Shown one piece after another: positions 45,816 to 54,571 of a DNA stretch of 64,000 nucleotides. This stretch comes from Flavobacteriaceae bacterium (lineage in GTDB: Bacteria > Bacteroidota > Bacteroidia > Flavobacteriales > Flavobacteriaceae). The translations under genes and the position numbers were made by a program. The number at the start of each line of letters is the position of its first letter. The stretch's first letter is position 1. The notes under the pieces are model-generated. The model worked only from the letters and a program-made list of their open reading frames with translations, had not been told where the DNA came from and did not search any database. Where the stretch lies: positions 62,001-126,000 of the forward strand of contig JABHWD010000018.1 of assembly GCA_018657955.1 (NCBI GenBank), given 5' to 3'.

Positions 45816-46310
45816 TTATTTTAATTTTGAATCTTCTAAAATATCTTCAATCATTTTTAATTGCTTGTCTTTATCTGCTAGTTCTTCAGAGATAAGTTTT
45901 TCTGCTATGCCTATCGACAAATCAACAACAGTGTTTTTTAATTCATTCATTGCTGAATTCTTTTCGTTTTGAATTGCAGTTTTTGCAGCTTCAACCATTT
46001 TTTTTGCTCTTATCTTCGCTTCTTCTTCAGCATCAGAAATTAATTTTGATTTAATTTCTTTCGCTTCCTTAAGCATGGTTTCTCTTTCAATTTTTGCTTC
46101 ATTTAAAATTTTCTCATTGTCAGCTTTTAGATTTTCCATATCCTTTTTTGCGTTGTCTGCTGCATCAAGTGCTTGCTTAATTGATTCTTCTCTTTCTTTT
46201 ACAGCGCCTAGGATTGGACCCCAAGCAAATTTGGTAAGAATTATATACAGAACGATGAATGATACTAAAGTCCAAAACAACAATCCTACATCAGGTGTGA
46301 TTAAGTCCAT
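45816..46310 (-). CDS. atpF: ATP synthase Fo subunit b
   Basis: 164 residues. One N-terminal membrane helix (about 8-28), then a long Ala/Glu/Lys-rich helix (30-164) that forms the peripheral stalk dimer. 4 bases before atpH. Confidence 0.96.
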   Translation of the reverse strand: MDLITPDVGLLFWTLVSFIVLYIILTKFAWGPILGAVKEREESIKQALDAADNAKKDMENLKADNEKILNEAKIERETMLKEAKEIKSKLISDAEEEAKIRAKKMVEAAKTAIQNEKNSAMNELKNTVVDLSIGIAEKLISEELADKDKQLKMIEDILEDSKLK

Positions 46311-46362
46311 GGTTTATAGTTTAATAAAAACAAAAAAGCAAATTAACCCTTTTGTTTTTTTG

Positions 46363-46599
46363 TTATATAATTAAAGCTAGTACAATAGCAAATAGTGCAA
46401 CTGCCTCAGCAAAGGCAATTAAAATAATTGCTGTTGATATTAGTTTCCCTTGCATTTCAGGTTGTCTTGCAATTGATTCTACGGTTGATCCGCCAACTAA
46501 ACCAACTGCAATTCCTGCTCCAATAGCAGCCAATCCTGCTCCAATAGCAGCAAATGGTCCATAATCAACTTCCTGTAATAAAAATAATACTAAATTCAT
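46363..46599 (-). CDS. atpE: ATP synthase Fo subunit c
   Basis: 78 residues, two hydrophobic helices with the loop ARQPE between them. The ion-carrying residue is Glu65 in AFAEAVALF. Sodium-type rings carry Gln in helix one and Glu followed by Ser-Thr/Ser in helix two; here Glu65 is followed by Ala-Val-Ala and helix one lacks that Gln, so proton coupling is predicted. Confidence 0.96.
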   Translation of the reverse strand: MNLVLFLLQEVDYGPFAAIGAGLAAIGAGIAVGLVGGSTVESIARQPEMQGKLISTAIILIAFAEAVALFAIVLALII

Positions 46600-46619
46600 G
46601 TTTTAAATTTTAAAATTAA

Positions 46620-47708
46620 TTAATGTTCTTGTTCCTCCATTGCGCTGCCTATATATAAGGCAGATAGCATGGTAAATATATAGGCCTGAATGGCCACAAC
46701 TAATACTTCAATAAGACTTATAAACACAGAAAAGAGAAGAGAGGCAGGAGCCACCCAAATACTTTTAAAAATAAATATTAATGAAATTAGACTTAATACA
46801 ATAATATGTCCTGCTGAAATGTTTGCAAATAAACGGATCATTAAAGACAGTGGTTTTATAAATATCCCTAAAAATTCAATTGGTGCCATAAATAATTTCA
46901 TTGGAACTGGTATTCCCGGCATCCAAAAAATATGTTTCCAGTAATGTTTGTTGCTAACCAGTGTAGTTATAACAAAAGTAATAAAGGCCAATACTCCGGT
47001 AAAAGCAATATTGCCGCTTAAATTAGCACTAAAGGGGAAAAAAGGAATCATTCCCATAAGATTGTTAATCCAAATAAAGAAAAATATAGTCAAAAGAAAA
47101 GGAAGATATTTTTCATGTTTTTCCTCTCCAATTAACGGCAAAGCAACCTCATCCTTGATATAAATAATAATAGGTTCAGTAAATTTTCCTAACCCTGATG
47201 GCTCTCCTTTCTTTGACCTAGCATATGATTTTGCTGATAGTATAAATATTATAAATATTATGATTATAGACAAAAACATTGAAAACACTAGTTTTGTAAT
47301 TGATAAATCTAAAGGCTTATCATTAATTGGATGGTTTGAAGAATCAAGCTGAATATATTTACCTTCTTTATCATTGCCTGCATAATAGATTTCTTCATGA
47401 AATTTAACAAATGCTTGTTTTTTTCTCTTAACAACTGTTGCGCCTGAATCATCATGATGAAATTCTGAAGACATAAAGGCGACCAATCCTTCGTTAGTCC
47501 ATAAAATTACAGGTAATGGAACCGATACAGGATGCCCATTCCAGTCTAATATGTGAAAATCATGGGAGTCCTTTATATGATGCATGATTACCTCATTAAC
47601 ATCAAAATCATCTTCTTTAGAATTTTCAATCTTATTATTAGAGTAAGCTAATGCAGTAAACGAACAACAAAAAATAAAAAGGAAGAGTGTATAAAAATTT
47701 CTTGTCAT
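46620..47708 (-). CDS. atpB: ATP synthase Fo subunit a
   Basis: 362 residues, long for subunit a because of an N-terminal signal-peptide-like segment and a His-rich extracytoplasmic domain (about 20-150), as usual in Bacteroidota. The membrane core includes KPLSLMIRLFANISAGHI with the essential Arg, and a final FTMLSALYIG. Preceded by the promoter at 47742-47772. Confidence 0.97.
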   Translation of the reverse strand: MTRNFYTLFLFIFCCSFTALAYSNNKIENSKEDDFDVNEVIMHHIKDSHDFHILDWNGHPVSVPLPVILWTNEGLVAFMSSEFHHDDSGATVVKRKKQAFVKFHEEIYYAGNDKEGKYIQLDSSNHPINDKPLDLSITKLVFSMFLSIIIIFIIFILSAKSYARSKKGEPSGLGKFTEPIIIYIKDEVALPLIGEEKHEKYLPFLLTIFFFIWINNLMGMIPFFPFSANLSGNIAFTGVLAFITFVITTLVSNKHYWKHIFWMPGIPVPMKLFMAPIEFLGIFIKPLSLMIRLFANISAGHIIVLSLISLIFIFKSIWVAPASLLFSVFISLIEVLVVAIQAYIFTMLSALYIGSAMEEQEH

Positions 47709-47741
47709 TATCGCTTTATTTTTGCTCTAATATTCTGGTTG

Positions 47742-47772
47742 CAAATGTACACACATAAAATTAAATTTCAAA
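47742..47772 (-). promoter_or_regulatory. consensus flavobacterial promoter of the atp operon
   Basis: On the minus strand TTTG (47769-47772) is followed by 19 bases and TACATTTG (47742-47749). This is the textbook Bacteroidota sigma-A promoter (TTG-N17-20-TAnnTTTG). The atpB start lies 33 bases downstream, leaving a short leader. Confidence 0.85.
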
Positions 47773-47791
47773 TAAAAACTCACAACAAAAA

Positions 47792-48160
47792 TTAAAGTTT
47801 ACTTAGTATGTTTCTTAGGCTAATTATTTCTATAAAAAGAAAAATAAAATACAAAAAGAAGAAGTTTAAAACTTCAAAAATTAAATCGGAATTGTCAATG
47901 CTAAAAAGCGGCCTTAAAATGATTATTGCAGCAATCATTTTTAATGTTGTTTCAAAGACAAACAAATACAGGTGATTGAGTAGATTGTAGTTGAAATTAA
48001 TTAATAGCCCAAGATACATTAATGATAATGACATAAAATTAAATACATAAATCTTCCATAATGGAATTATAAATTTAGCAGAAACTGTAAGGTCAATTAT
48101 TAAATAGTGAACTAATAATATAATTAAAGAACATGCGGCGATCCTAAAATAAAATTTCAT
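47792..48160 (-). CDS. DUF6168-like membrane protein
   Basis: 122 residues, four hydrophobic segments (about 5-25, 38-55, 62-85, 95-118) with no charged motif. In Flavobacteriia a small membrane protein of this kind (DUF6168) sits between the AtpZ-like gene and atpB, in the place where AtpI stands elsewhere. It may help c-ring assembly, by position only. Shares one base with the end of the AtpZ-like gene. Confidence 0.65.
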   Translation of the reverse strand: MKFYFRIAACSLIILLVHYLIIDLTVSAKFIIPLWKIYVFNFMSLSLMYLGLLINFNYNLLNHLYLFVFETTLKMIAAIIILRPLFSIDNSDLIFEVLNFFFLYFIFLFIEIISLRNILSKL

Positions 48161-48369
48161 TACTTCCTTTTGTTTTTTTCAAAGTGTTGGTTTGTAATCT
48201 CTGATACTTGCTTAATTACAAAATAGATTGAAAGCCCAACAGAAAACAAAGAGAATAGAATTGTAAAGGCTTTATACTGGTTTGGGTAGATTTGATCTAA
48301 TTGAAATCCTACAAAAACTCCTGCTAATATAATCATCAGCATCTGAAGGCCAATTTGCGAAAATATAAT
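48160..48369 (-). CDS. AtpZ/AtpI-like ATP synthase assembly protein, non-ATG start
   Basis: From the first ATG (48340-48342) only 60 residues remain, beginning MLMIILAGVFVG, which cuts the family motif. Reading upstream in frame adds IIFSQIGLQ, restoring the usual SxxGLQMxxIILxGVFxGxxLD pattern. No ATG, GTG or TTG exists before the bactofilin stop, so the likely starts are ATT (48367-48369) or ATA (48364-48366). I give the ATT start as the better guess. Two membrane helices (about 8-22, 36-55) and a basic tail. Confidence 0.6.
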   Translation of the reverse strand: MIFSQIGLQMLMIILAGVFVGFQLDQIYPNQYKAFTILFSLFSVGLSIYFVIKQVSEITNQHFEKNKRK

Positions 48370-48373
48370 TAGA

Positions 48374-48751
48374 TTATGCTGTTTTTTCTTGTTTTTCAGC
48401 TGTTTCTTTATTTAATTCTTTGACCCCTCCTTTCATGCTGCAAGTTGCATTAAAAGTTGCTCCTGGCTCCACAGCTAATTTTTCAATTTCTACCTCTCCT
48501 TCGATATATGCTGAAGCCCTTAGAGTTAGTTTTCCCGAAAGTTTTAGTTTTCCTATAAATCCGCCTTCAAAATCTGCGTCTTCTCCTTCAAGACTTCCAT
48601 TTACAACTCCTGTTTTTCCTACTACAATTCTCCCTGTAGTCTTTATGTTTCCTTTAATGTTCCCCTCAACTCTAAAATCTCCTTCACTAAGAACATCTCC
48701 CACAAGAGTAGTACCTTGGGTAATCATATTTTGTTGACTATTATTGCTCAT
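48374..48751 (-). CDS. bactofilin (polymer-forming cytoskeletal protein)
   Basis: 125 residues. The right-handed beta-helix core (about 15-105) shows the repeat rhythm VEGNIKGNIKTTGRIVVG and AYIEGEVEIEKLAVEPGA. Bactofilins form nucleotide-free filaments at the membrane. It lies 7 bases after the sprE gene and before the atp genes. Confidence 0.94.
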   Translation of the reverse strand: MSNNSQQNMITQGTTLVGDVLSEGDFRVEGNIKGNIKTTGRIVVGKTGVVNGSLEGEDADFEGGFIGKLKLSGKLTLRASAYIEGEVEIEKLAVEPGATFNATCSMKGGVKELNKETAEKQEKTA

Positions 48752-48758
48752 AATTCTT

Positions 48759-51260
48759 TTATTTTAAATATTCTTCTAAATTTTTATGTATTTGAATTGT
48801 CTTATAGTTTTCAGAAGAAACAACAAAATGTCTTTTGTTGTTTATATCTGGTTTTTTATTTAACATTTCAGCTAGCCCCATGGCCCCGTCATAACTCTTC
48901 AGCCCATGCAGAACTACAAATGTAACAATATTATTGTAATAGTCTCTAGATGTATTCAGCTCCAAATATTCTATTTCGTTTATTGCCTCATTTATTATTG
49001 TAACAAAGTTTTCTGTGTCAGCTTCGCTAGTTTTAGAAAATTGGTACAATATTTTAAAATTATTAGACTTATCATTATCTAAAAAAACTGTACTACTCAG
49101 AATAGGCAAGACGTTTTTTGTAATGAATTCTGCCTCCTTTCCTTCAATAGAATTTGAATAATTTAATTTTATAAAATTCAACTGTTCCATGTACCTTTTA
49201 TATCCAAATTCTTTTGCAATTGACACCGCTTTTAACATTTCTATTTTTGGAATTATAGGGCTCTCATATAGCTTCTTAATATTTGTGTTGCATAATGCAA
49301 TCGCATCTAAATAGTTTTGATTGTTATATTCATCATATATAGTATTATATATTTCCATTGAGTTGTTTTCTGTGTCTAACAATACTGTTTCAGGATTTAA
49401 TAAAAATTCAGCATATTTTGATGTAGGATAATTAATTATAATATCTTCCTTAATTTCTGCAGCCTTCATTTCTTCGCCAAGACTTATATAATTTTTATAT
49501 ATCGAATATTTTGCAGGGGGTATTAAAAATGTTTCTGGATTATTGCTTAATAAGATTGTTAATTTTTGATTTGATATTTCAAACTCCTTGAATTGATCTT
49601 TATAAATTGCCCCTAATTTATAATACGCATCATTTGTGATTAATTTAAGGCTGTCAATTGTTATTGAAGATTTAGGGATTCTGTTTATATAATAGTCAGC
49701 GCTATAAATACTGTCTTGTGGTATTTCTAAACTTACAATTTTTTCATTCTTGTTTTTTAAGTCGTCAAACTGAATAGACCATCTCCAATTATTAACTAGT
49801 TTTCTTTTTCCCCATTTCTTAGTAAAGGCACTTTTTCCATAGGCGACTGCGCTAGGGTTATAAAAATAAAATACTGCCTCATCATATGCCTTTGGTTGCT
49901 GATCAAAAATATTCTGTGAGCCAAAATCTTTTTCCTTTTCCTCTTCCTGCTTAAGCTTTTCCTCTTTTCTTTTTAATTTCTCTATATAAGATTTGAAGTA
50001 TTCTTCTCTATCAACATTATTCATATTAACTAGAGCTAATATGCTGTCATTATGTTTGGTAATATTCTCATATAATATTACATCTTTAAGATTATCTCTT
50101 TTCCTTTTAATCTGCCTATATAATTTTGTTTTCTTCTCTAATTTGGTAAGTGTGCTATCGTAATAAAGGCCTGCACTTAAATACTCATTGTTATCAAAGT
50201 TTATTTCTGCTAATTTTTGATAATTTACTCTTTCTAAATACTCATCATTAACAATGGATTCTAAGGATCTATTAAAAAATTTAATTGCAACACTATCTTT
50301 TTGTTGTCTTAAACTTAAGAGGGCTATTTGATGAAAAAGTGACCCTAAAAAAGGTTTATTTTCAATATTTTCAACAAGCTCTTGTAGTTCAATAATTGAA
50401 TTATTAATAGAGTCTGTATTAGTTGTTCTTCTAATATGGGAGTGAATTAAAAACTCTCTTGGTATTTTCCTTTTGTAACTTATATTTTCATTATAAAGAG
50501 TGTTTGCGCTATCCTTATACTTAAAGTCATCATATAGCTGCCCCAAGATATAGTTATATCTGGCTCTAAGAGGCTTTTCGCTAATTAATTGTCGTGCTGT
50601 CTTTAGACATGGCGTAGCACTGTCCTGGCTTCTTGTATTTATGTATGCTTGTGCTAAATATATATTGGCTTCAGCTAAGTCTTGATTTTCTAATTTATTG
50701 TCAAGAATTAGTTCTTTTAAATTTACTATAGCCGTCTCGCTTTGACCTAGTCTTATATTGATTTTTTCCTTCCAAATTTTAACGTGATTTATATATTGGC
50801 TTGTAGGATACTTAAATAAAATATAGTTAAATGCCTCTAAAGAAGGTATAAATCTTTTGTCATAATATCTAGACTTTCCAAGCAATAGATAAGCTTCGTC
50901 CATAATTGGGTTTTCTTCCTTCCCATTTATATTCATTGAATGTTTTTGTATTGCTAAAACGGCTTTTTCTTCTGCTTGAGAAAAAGGGGTTTGAATATCA
51001 TTTTTGGATTCCTTGTCTATTTCTTCCGAATTGTATTTTTCTAAAGGCAATAATTCCCAAAAATTGTCTTTTTCTTGATCATTTAAGGATTCTAATGCAT
51101 TATCCAACAAAAGATTTCCATTATATAAGTAATTATACTTAGTAGTTATTGAATGAAAGTTCTTATTTAAGAACTTGTCTTTTTTTTTGGAACAACCAAT
51201 AAGCACAAGCGCTGTTATAATGGTTATAAGTGTATATTTAAATCTTATTTTATTAAACAT
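48759..51260 (-). CDS. sprE: SprE/PorW-type TPR lipoprotein
   Basis: 833 residues. Lipoprotein signal ending VLIGC, then the family opening FHSITTKYNYLYNGNLLLDNAL and DNFWELLPLEKY, which I recall for SprE/PorW. Many TPR-like helical repeats fill residues 110-390 and 600-700, with a basic central region. SprE/PorW is an outer membrane-associated lipoprotein needed for type IX secretion and gliding. Its place before bactofilin and the atp genes is conserved in flavobacteria. Its product would be required to export the M1 peptidase at 12779-14716. Confidence 0.88.
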   Translation of the reverse strand: MFNKIRFKYTLITIITALVLIGCSKKKDKFLNKNFHSITTKYNYLYNGNLLLDNALESLNDQEKDNFWELLPLEKYNSEEIDKESKNDIQTPFSQAEEKAVLAIQKHSMNINGKEENPIMDEAYLLLGKSRYYDKRFIPSLEAFNYILFKYPTSQYINHVKIWKEKINIRLGQSETAIVNLKELILDNKLENQDLAEANIYLAQAYINTRSQDSATPCLKTARQLISEKPLRARYNYILGQLYDDFKYKDSANTLYNENISYKRKIPREFLIHSHIRRTTNTDSINNSIIELQELVENIENKPFLGSLFHQIALLSLRQQKDSVAIKFFNRSLESIVNDEYLERVNYQKLAEINFDNNEYLSAGLYYDSTLTKLEKKTKLYRQIKRKRDNLKDVILYENITKHNDSILALVNMNNVDREEYFKSYIEKLKRKEEKLKQEEEKEKDFGSQNIFDQQPKAYDEAVFYFYNPSAVAYGKSAFTKKWGKRKLVNNWRWSIQFDDLKNKNEKIVSLEIPQDSIYSADYYINRIPKSSITIDSLKLITNDAYYKLGAIYKDQFKEFEISNQKLTILLSNNPETFLIPPAKYSIYKNYISLGEEMKAAEIKEDIIINYPTSKYAEFLLNPETVLLDTENNSMEIYNTIYDEYNNQNYLDAIALCNTNIKKLYESPIIPKIEMLKAVSIAKEFGYKRYMEQLNFIKLNYSNSIEGKEAEFITKNVLPILSSTVFLDNDKSNNFKILYQFSKTSEADTENFVTIINEAINEIEYLELNTSRDYYNNIVTFVVLHGLKSYDGAMGLAEMLNKKPDINNKRHFVVSSENYKTIQIHKNLEEYLK

Positions 51261-51306
51261 AAGTAAAATATTAACAGAAATAATCTACAGATATTGCCTA
51301 TCATAC

Positions 51307-51314
51307 CAAAAATA
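51307..51314 (-). promoter_or_regulatory. -7 promoter element of sprE
   Basis: TATTTTTG on the minus strand (TAnnTTTG), 46 bases upstream of the sprE start, divergent from the ferredoxin -7 box only 12 bases away. Confidence 0.4.
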
Positions 51315-51326
51315 GTCAAGTTTTTA

Positions 51327-51334
51327 TACATTTG
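51327..51334 (+). promoter_or_regulatory. -7 promoter element of the ferredoxin gene
   Basis: TACATTTG, a perfect TAnnTTTG box, about 58 bases before the TTG start. No TTG at standard spacing. Confidence 0.45.
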
Positions 51335-51392
51335 TCACATGTTAAATGGTTTCTTTTTGAGGGCTAGGGGGTTTATAGTTAAAAAATGAATT

Positions 51393-51680
51393 TTGAAAGA
51401 AGAAGTTAAAATTATAATTAAGGTAGATAATTTTGAGACCACAATTAAAGGCTCAAAAGATCAAACAATTCTGGACACAGCTCTTGAAAATGGCGTAGAT
51501 GCTCCATATTCGTGTCAAGGTGGAGCTTGTGCAACATGTCTCGGCAGGCTAGTGTCTGGTAATGCAGCAATGCAACAGAACCATATTCTCACAGACGATG
51601 AAATAGATGATGGCTTAGTTTTAACATGTCAAGCCCTTCCTTTAAGCAATTCTATTTATATAGACTATGATGATGTTTAA
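51393..51680 (+). CDS. 2Fe-2S ferredoxin (plant type)
   Basis: 95 residues. The cluster ligands are Cys41, Cys46, Cys49 and Cys79 (CX4CX2C...C, in YSCQGGACATC and LTCQA). Starts with TTG; the nearby ATG at 51386 is in another frame and hits a stop after seven codons. The size fits a stand-alone ferredoxin or the last domain of a phenylacetate-type reductase. Confidence 0.93.
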   Translation: MKEEVKIIIKVDNFETTIKGSKDQTILDTALENGVDAPYSCQGGACATCLGRLVSGNAAMQQNHILTDDEIDDGLVLTCQALPLSNSIYIDYDDV

Positions 51681-52690
51681 ATAATCTCTTGTATTTTTTC
51701 AATTATCTGCTTAGGAGTAATAGTATTAATTGCTTGCTTATATTCTTCTGGAGATTTATTGCCATATATAGAAGTAGGGATTTTAGGATACCTGTTTTTA
51801 TCAACAAGAATAGAATATTTTGAGCTTTGATTAAAGGGGGCAAACCCTGCATAAGGGTGTGTTACCCCCCAAATTGTTAAAACCTTAACGCCATACATTG
51901 CCGCTAAGTGTCCATTTGCTGAGTCCATTGAAATCATTAAGTCTAAATTTGAAATAAAGTCAAGTTGGCATGTAAGTGAAGCCCCTCCAGCTAGACTGAA
52001 AACGTTTTCATTTTCCTCTGATATTGTTTTTAGTTGTTTGACCTCGTGCTCTCCGCCGCCAAATAACAAGATTGTGTATTTTTTAGAAATACTTCCTATC
52101 ACTTTCTTCGTTTGTTCTAATGAATAAGTCTTCGCCTCATGTTTAGCAAATGGTGCGATTCCAATTAGTTTCTTAGTAAAATCTATTTTATTTGATATTT
52201 TCTGTTTGGATAAATTTATTTTTTTGGGAAAATCTATCTTAGAAAAGCTTGTGTTAATACCAATGTTTTTAAACACATCTAAATATCTCTGATGTGAAGT
52301 TTTAAGCTGCTTAAATACGCTTCCATTAATTAAATTTTCTTTTTCTTTTCTTCCCTTGTCAATCTGATAAAAATTTTCGCCCCAAATTATTTTTAAAAAA
52401 TTTGTTCTTAAAACTTTATGTAAATCAATGACCGCATCAATCCCTGTTTTTTTTAACTGTCTGTTTAGCCTCATTAAGCCTATTAATCCTTTATGTTGTC
52501 CTTTATCTTCAAACTCAATTAAATTTATATCTTCAATTTCTCTAAATATTTTCTGGTAAATTGGTTTGGTTAAAACAGAAATCTTGATTCCTGGTGAATG
52601 CTTTCTCACAAGTCTAATTACAGGAACTGTCATTGCCACATCTCCCATTGAAGAAAGTCTGATAATTAAAATATGCTTGATTGATTTCAA
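51677..52690 (-). CDS. glycosyltransferase family 9 (heptosyltransferase-like)
   Basis: 337 residues. N-terminal IRLSSMGDVAMTVPVIR and the later SMDSANGHLAAMYGVKVLTIWGVTHP are the ADP-heptose:LPS transferase signatures (GT9). It likely adds a sugar to lipid A core. Its 3' end overlaps the ferredoxin stop by 4 bases. Confidence 0.92.
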   Translation of the reverse strand: MKSIKHILIIRLSSMGDVAMTVPVIRLVRKHSPGIKISVLTKPIYQKIFREIEDINLIEFEDKGQHKGLIGLMRLNRQLKKTGIDAVIDLHKVLRTNFLKIIWGENFYQIDKGRKEKENLINGSVFKQLKTSHQRYLDVFKNIGINTSFSKIDFPKKINLSKQKISNKIDFTKKLIGIAPFAKHEAKTYSLEQTKKVIGSISKKYTILLFGGGEHEVKQLKTISEENENVFSLAGGASLTCQLDFISNLDLMISMDSANGHLAAMYGVKVLTIWGVTHPYAGFAPFNQSSKYSILVDKNRYPKIPTSIYGNKSPEEYKQAINTITPKQIIEKIQEII

Positions 52691-52707
52691 AATAATTTGA
52701 AGATGTG

Positions 52708-53316
52708 TTATTTATTTTTTCTAAGTACAGGGTTCAACTCTTCATCGTTATACATCTTCATTTGCTTATAGGTTTTCATGTATTTTTTCCCTTTTGATAT
52801 TTCATCTAATAGCTCGTCTATCGCTGATGATAAATCCTTTCTCTGCTGCATTAATACACTTAGCTTGGAAATGCATTTTTTCCTATGTGTTTGTGAAGCG
52901 TCATCTCTATTTGCCTCAATGTTCATGTGATATATTTTTAGTTCTAATATTGAAAGTCTGTCTAATGCCCAGGCTGGACTTTCAGTATTAGTCGTAGCGC
53001 TTTCTATAATTTTAATACTACTATACTTTTCTAAAAAATATTCGTCAAGTTGTTCAACTGTGTCTGTTCTGTCTTGGTTTGAAGCATCTATTTTTCTCTT
53101 TAAATCTAATGCCTCTTGCGGATCAATGTTAGGATTTCGAATTATATCCTCATAGGCCCATTGGACGGTGTCAATCCACGACTTTCTATATAACAGACTT
53201 TCTATGTAATGATCATCTGCATTGTGCCTGTTAATAAAAGGCTGATCAATTTCTGAAGTTTTTTTGAAATCTAATGTTGCGTGATTAAAAATTTCAATTG
53301 CTTTTACTGTGAACAT
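52708..53316 (-). CDS. DUF4254 domain protein
   Basis: 202 residues, all helical by eye and without membrane segments. The WAYEDIIRNPNIDPQEALDLKRKID and LDRLSILELKIYHM stretches match what I recall for DUF4254, which is found next to GT9 genes in Bacteroidota. Function unknown. 17 bases before the GT9 gene. Confidence 0.8.
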   Translation of the reverse strand: MFTVKAIEIFNHATLDFKKTSEIDQPFINRHNADDHYIESLLYRKSWIDTVQWAYEDIIRNPNIDPQEALDLKRKIDASNQDRTDTVEQLDEYFLEKYSSIKIIESATTNTESPAWALDRLSILELKIYHMNIEANRDDASQTHRKKCISKLSVLMQQRKDLSSAIDELLDEISKGKKYMKTYKQMKMYNDEELNPVLRKNK

Positions 53317-53335
53317 ATGATATTACTTTACACAT

Positions 53336-53343
53336 CAAATATA
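53336..53343 (-). promoter_or_regulatory. -7 promoter element of the DUF4254 gene
   Basis: TATATTTG on the minus strand, 19 bases before the ATG. Confidence 0.45.
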
Positions 53344-53358
53344 CTTCATTTAAAAAAA

Positions 53359-54300
53359 TTAAAATAAATTCTGATTAATTAAGTTAAAGACAATGATAAA
53401 AATAACTACTAAATCTAATAGCCAATTTCTGTTAGTCATTTCAATTAATTTGGTTACAAGAACAAGGAAAGGCAATAATAAATAAATAAGTGCAGATCCA
53501 TTGTCCATGTAATGTCCATTAATAAAAAAAGCAATAAATAAAATTGAAGAAATTAGTAAAAGCGTTTTTATATTTCCCGCTGATTTAATTCCATAAGAAA
53601 TTAAATATGTAATTAAACTAATGGCTAATATTAAAAAAATTATTATTGTATTTGTGTCTACGAATATTGATCTTAAAGAGAACCCTTTGTCAACATCCTG
53701 TATTGTATTAGTAATTAGATTTGTGAAAAACTCGCTAATACTAATAAAATCATAAAATACAATTAACATTAAATATGACATTAGAATAGATGTAAGAGCT
53801 CCAAGAATAATCAGCCCAACATTTCTTAAGTCAATGCTAGAATACATAAAAATTGCAAGTAAAAGAAATATCAAGAATAAAGCTGAGGGCGGAAACAATA
53901 TAGCTGAAAAAGAAATCCATAATGAAGCATCAAATATTTTACTAATACTCTGTTTTCCAGATTTTAAACTAATTGCTCTTCTTATTCCAAGTAAAACTAA
54001 AAAGTGTGCAAAAATAATCTCCGGTAAAAGAATATTGTTAAATAAAAATCCTACAAAAATTATAAAAGCTATTATTGGATAGCTGTTGTTATTTGTCAAA
54101 TTATTTTTAGTAATTATGAAAGCTGACAATAAAAGCGAAATAAAAAGAAATAAAAGATTAGGTAGCTGAAATAATATTAAGGAAGTATAATTATCGGGAA
54201 ATAAAAGTTGTTCTTTACTTAGAAGCCCTAATATTGATAGATACAGTATTGGTATAAAAAAATGAACTGTTCTAGATCGATCAAAAAACCTTTTAATCAT
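53359..54300 (-). CDS. DUF6427-like membrane protein
   Basis: 313 residues, about nine to ten hydrophobic segments. Charged residues are confined to short loops (KSGKQS, SLRSIF). The opening MIKRFFDRSRTVHFFIPILY and the RRAISLKSGKQS loop fit a flavobacterial family annotated DUF6427. No catalytic motif seen. Confidence 0.6.
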   Translation of the reverse strand: MIKRFFDRSRTVHFFIPILYLSILGLLSKEQLLFPDNYTSLILFQLPNLLFLFISLLLSAFIITKNNLTNNNSYPIIAFIIFVGFLFNNILLPEIIFAHFLVLLGIRRAISLKSGKQSISKIFDASLWISFSAILFPPSALFLIFLLLAIFMYSSIDLRNVGLIILGALTSILMSYLMLIVFYDFISISEFFTNLITNTIQDVDKGFSLRSIFVDTNTIIIFLILAISLITYLISYGIKSAGNIKTLLLISSILFIAFFINGHYMDNGSALIYLLLPFLVLVTKLIEMTNRNWLLDLVVIFIIVFNLINQNLF

Positions 54301-54311
54301 AGAAAGATTTG

Positions 54312-54319
54312 TATATTTG
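54312..54319 (+). promoter_or_regulatory. -7 promoter element of the DUF6341-like gene
   Basis: TATATTTG (TAnnTTTG), 24 bases before the ATG at 54344. Confidence 0.45.
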
Positions 54320-54343
54320 CAAAGTAAATTAATTTAATTGATA

Positions 54344-54571
54344 ATGAGAGGCTTCTTTTATGGAATAGAAGATTTATTTGTAAACTACCTTTTGCTGCCT
54401 TTTGATTTTTTAAGAGAGCTTGGTGAGAATGATTGGTGGTTGTCAAACATAGTAGGGTGGTTCTTTTTTCTGCTTGGACTTGGAGGATTCATTTATTGGA
54501 TGCTACAATTAAAGTCTTCCAATGATAATAATGAAGAAGACAAAAGCATCTCAGCCCATTCTTATTTATAA
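54344..54571 (+). CDS. DUF6341-like small membrane protein
   Basis: 75 residues from the ATG at 54344; an in-frame TTG two codons earlier exists but the ATG is favoured. Opens MRGFFYGIEDLFVNYLLLPFD, with one clear membrane helix (WLSNIVGWFFFLLGLGGFIYW) and an acidic tail. This matches DUF6341, known to me only from Flavobacteriia. Its end overlaps purD by 6 bases on the other strand. Confidence 0.8.
   Translation: MRGFFYGIEDLFVNYLLLPFDFLRELGENDWWLSNIVGWFFFLLGLGGFIYWMLQLKSSNDNNEEDKSISAHSYL

Noticed and set aside
42825-47708. Missing atpD and atpC as a sign of a broken ATP synthase
   Set aside because: Bacteroidota normally carry the beta and epsilon subunit genes at another locus, so the absence here is expected.
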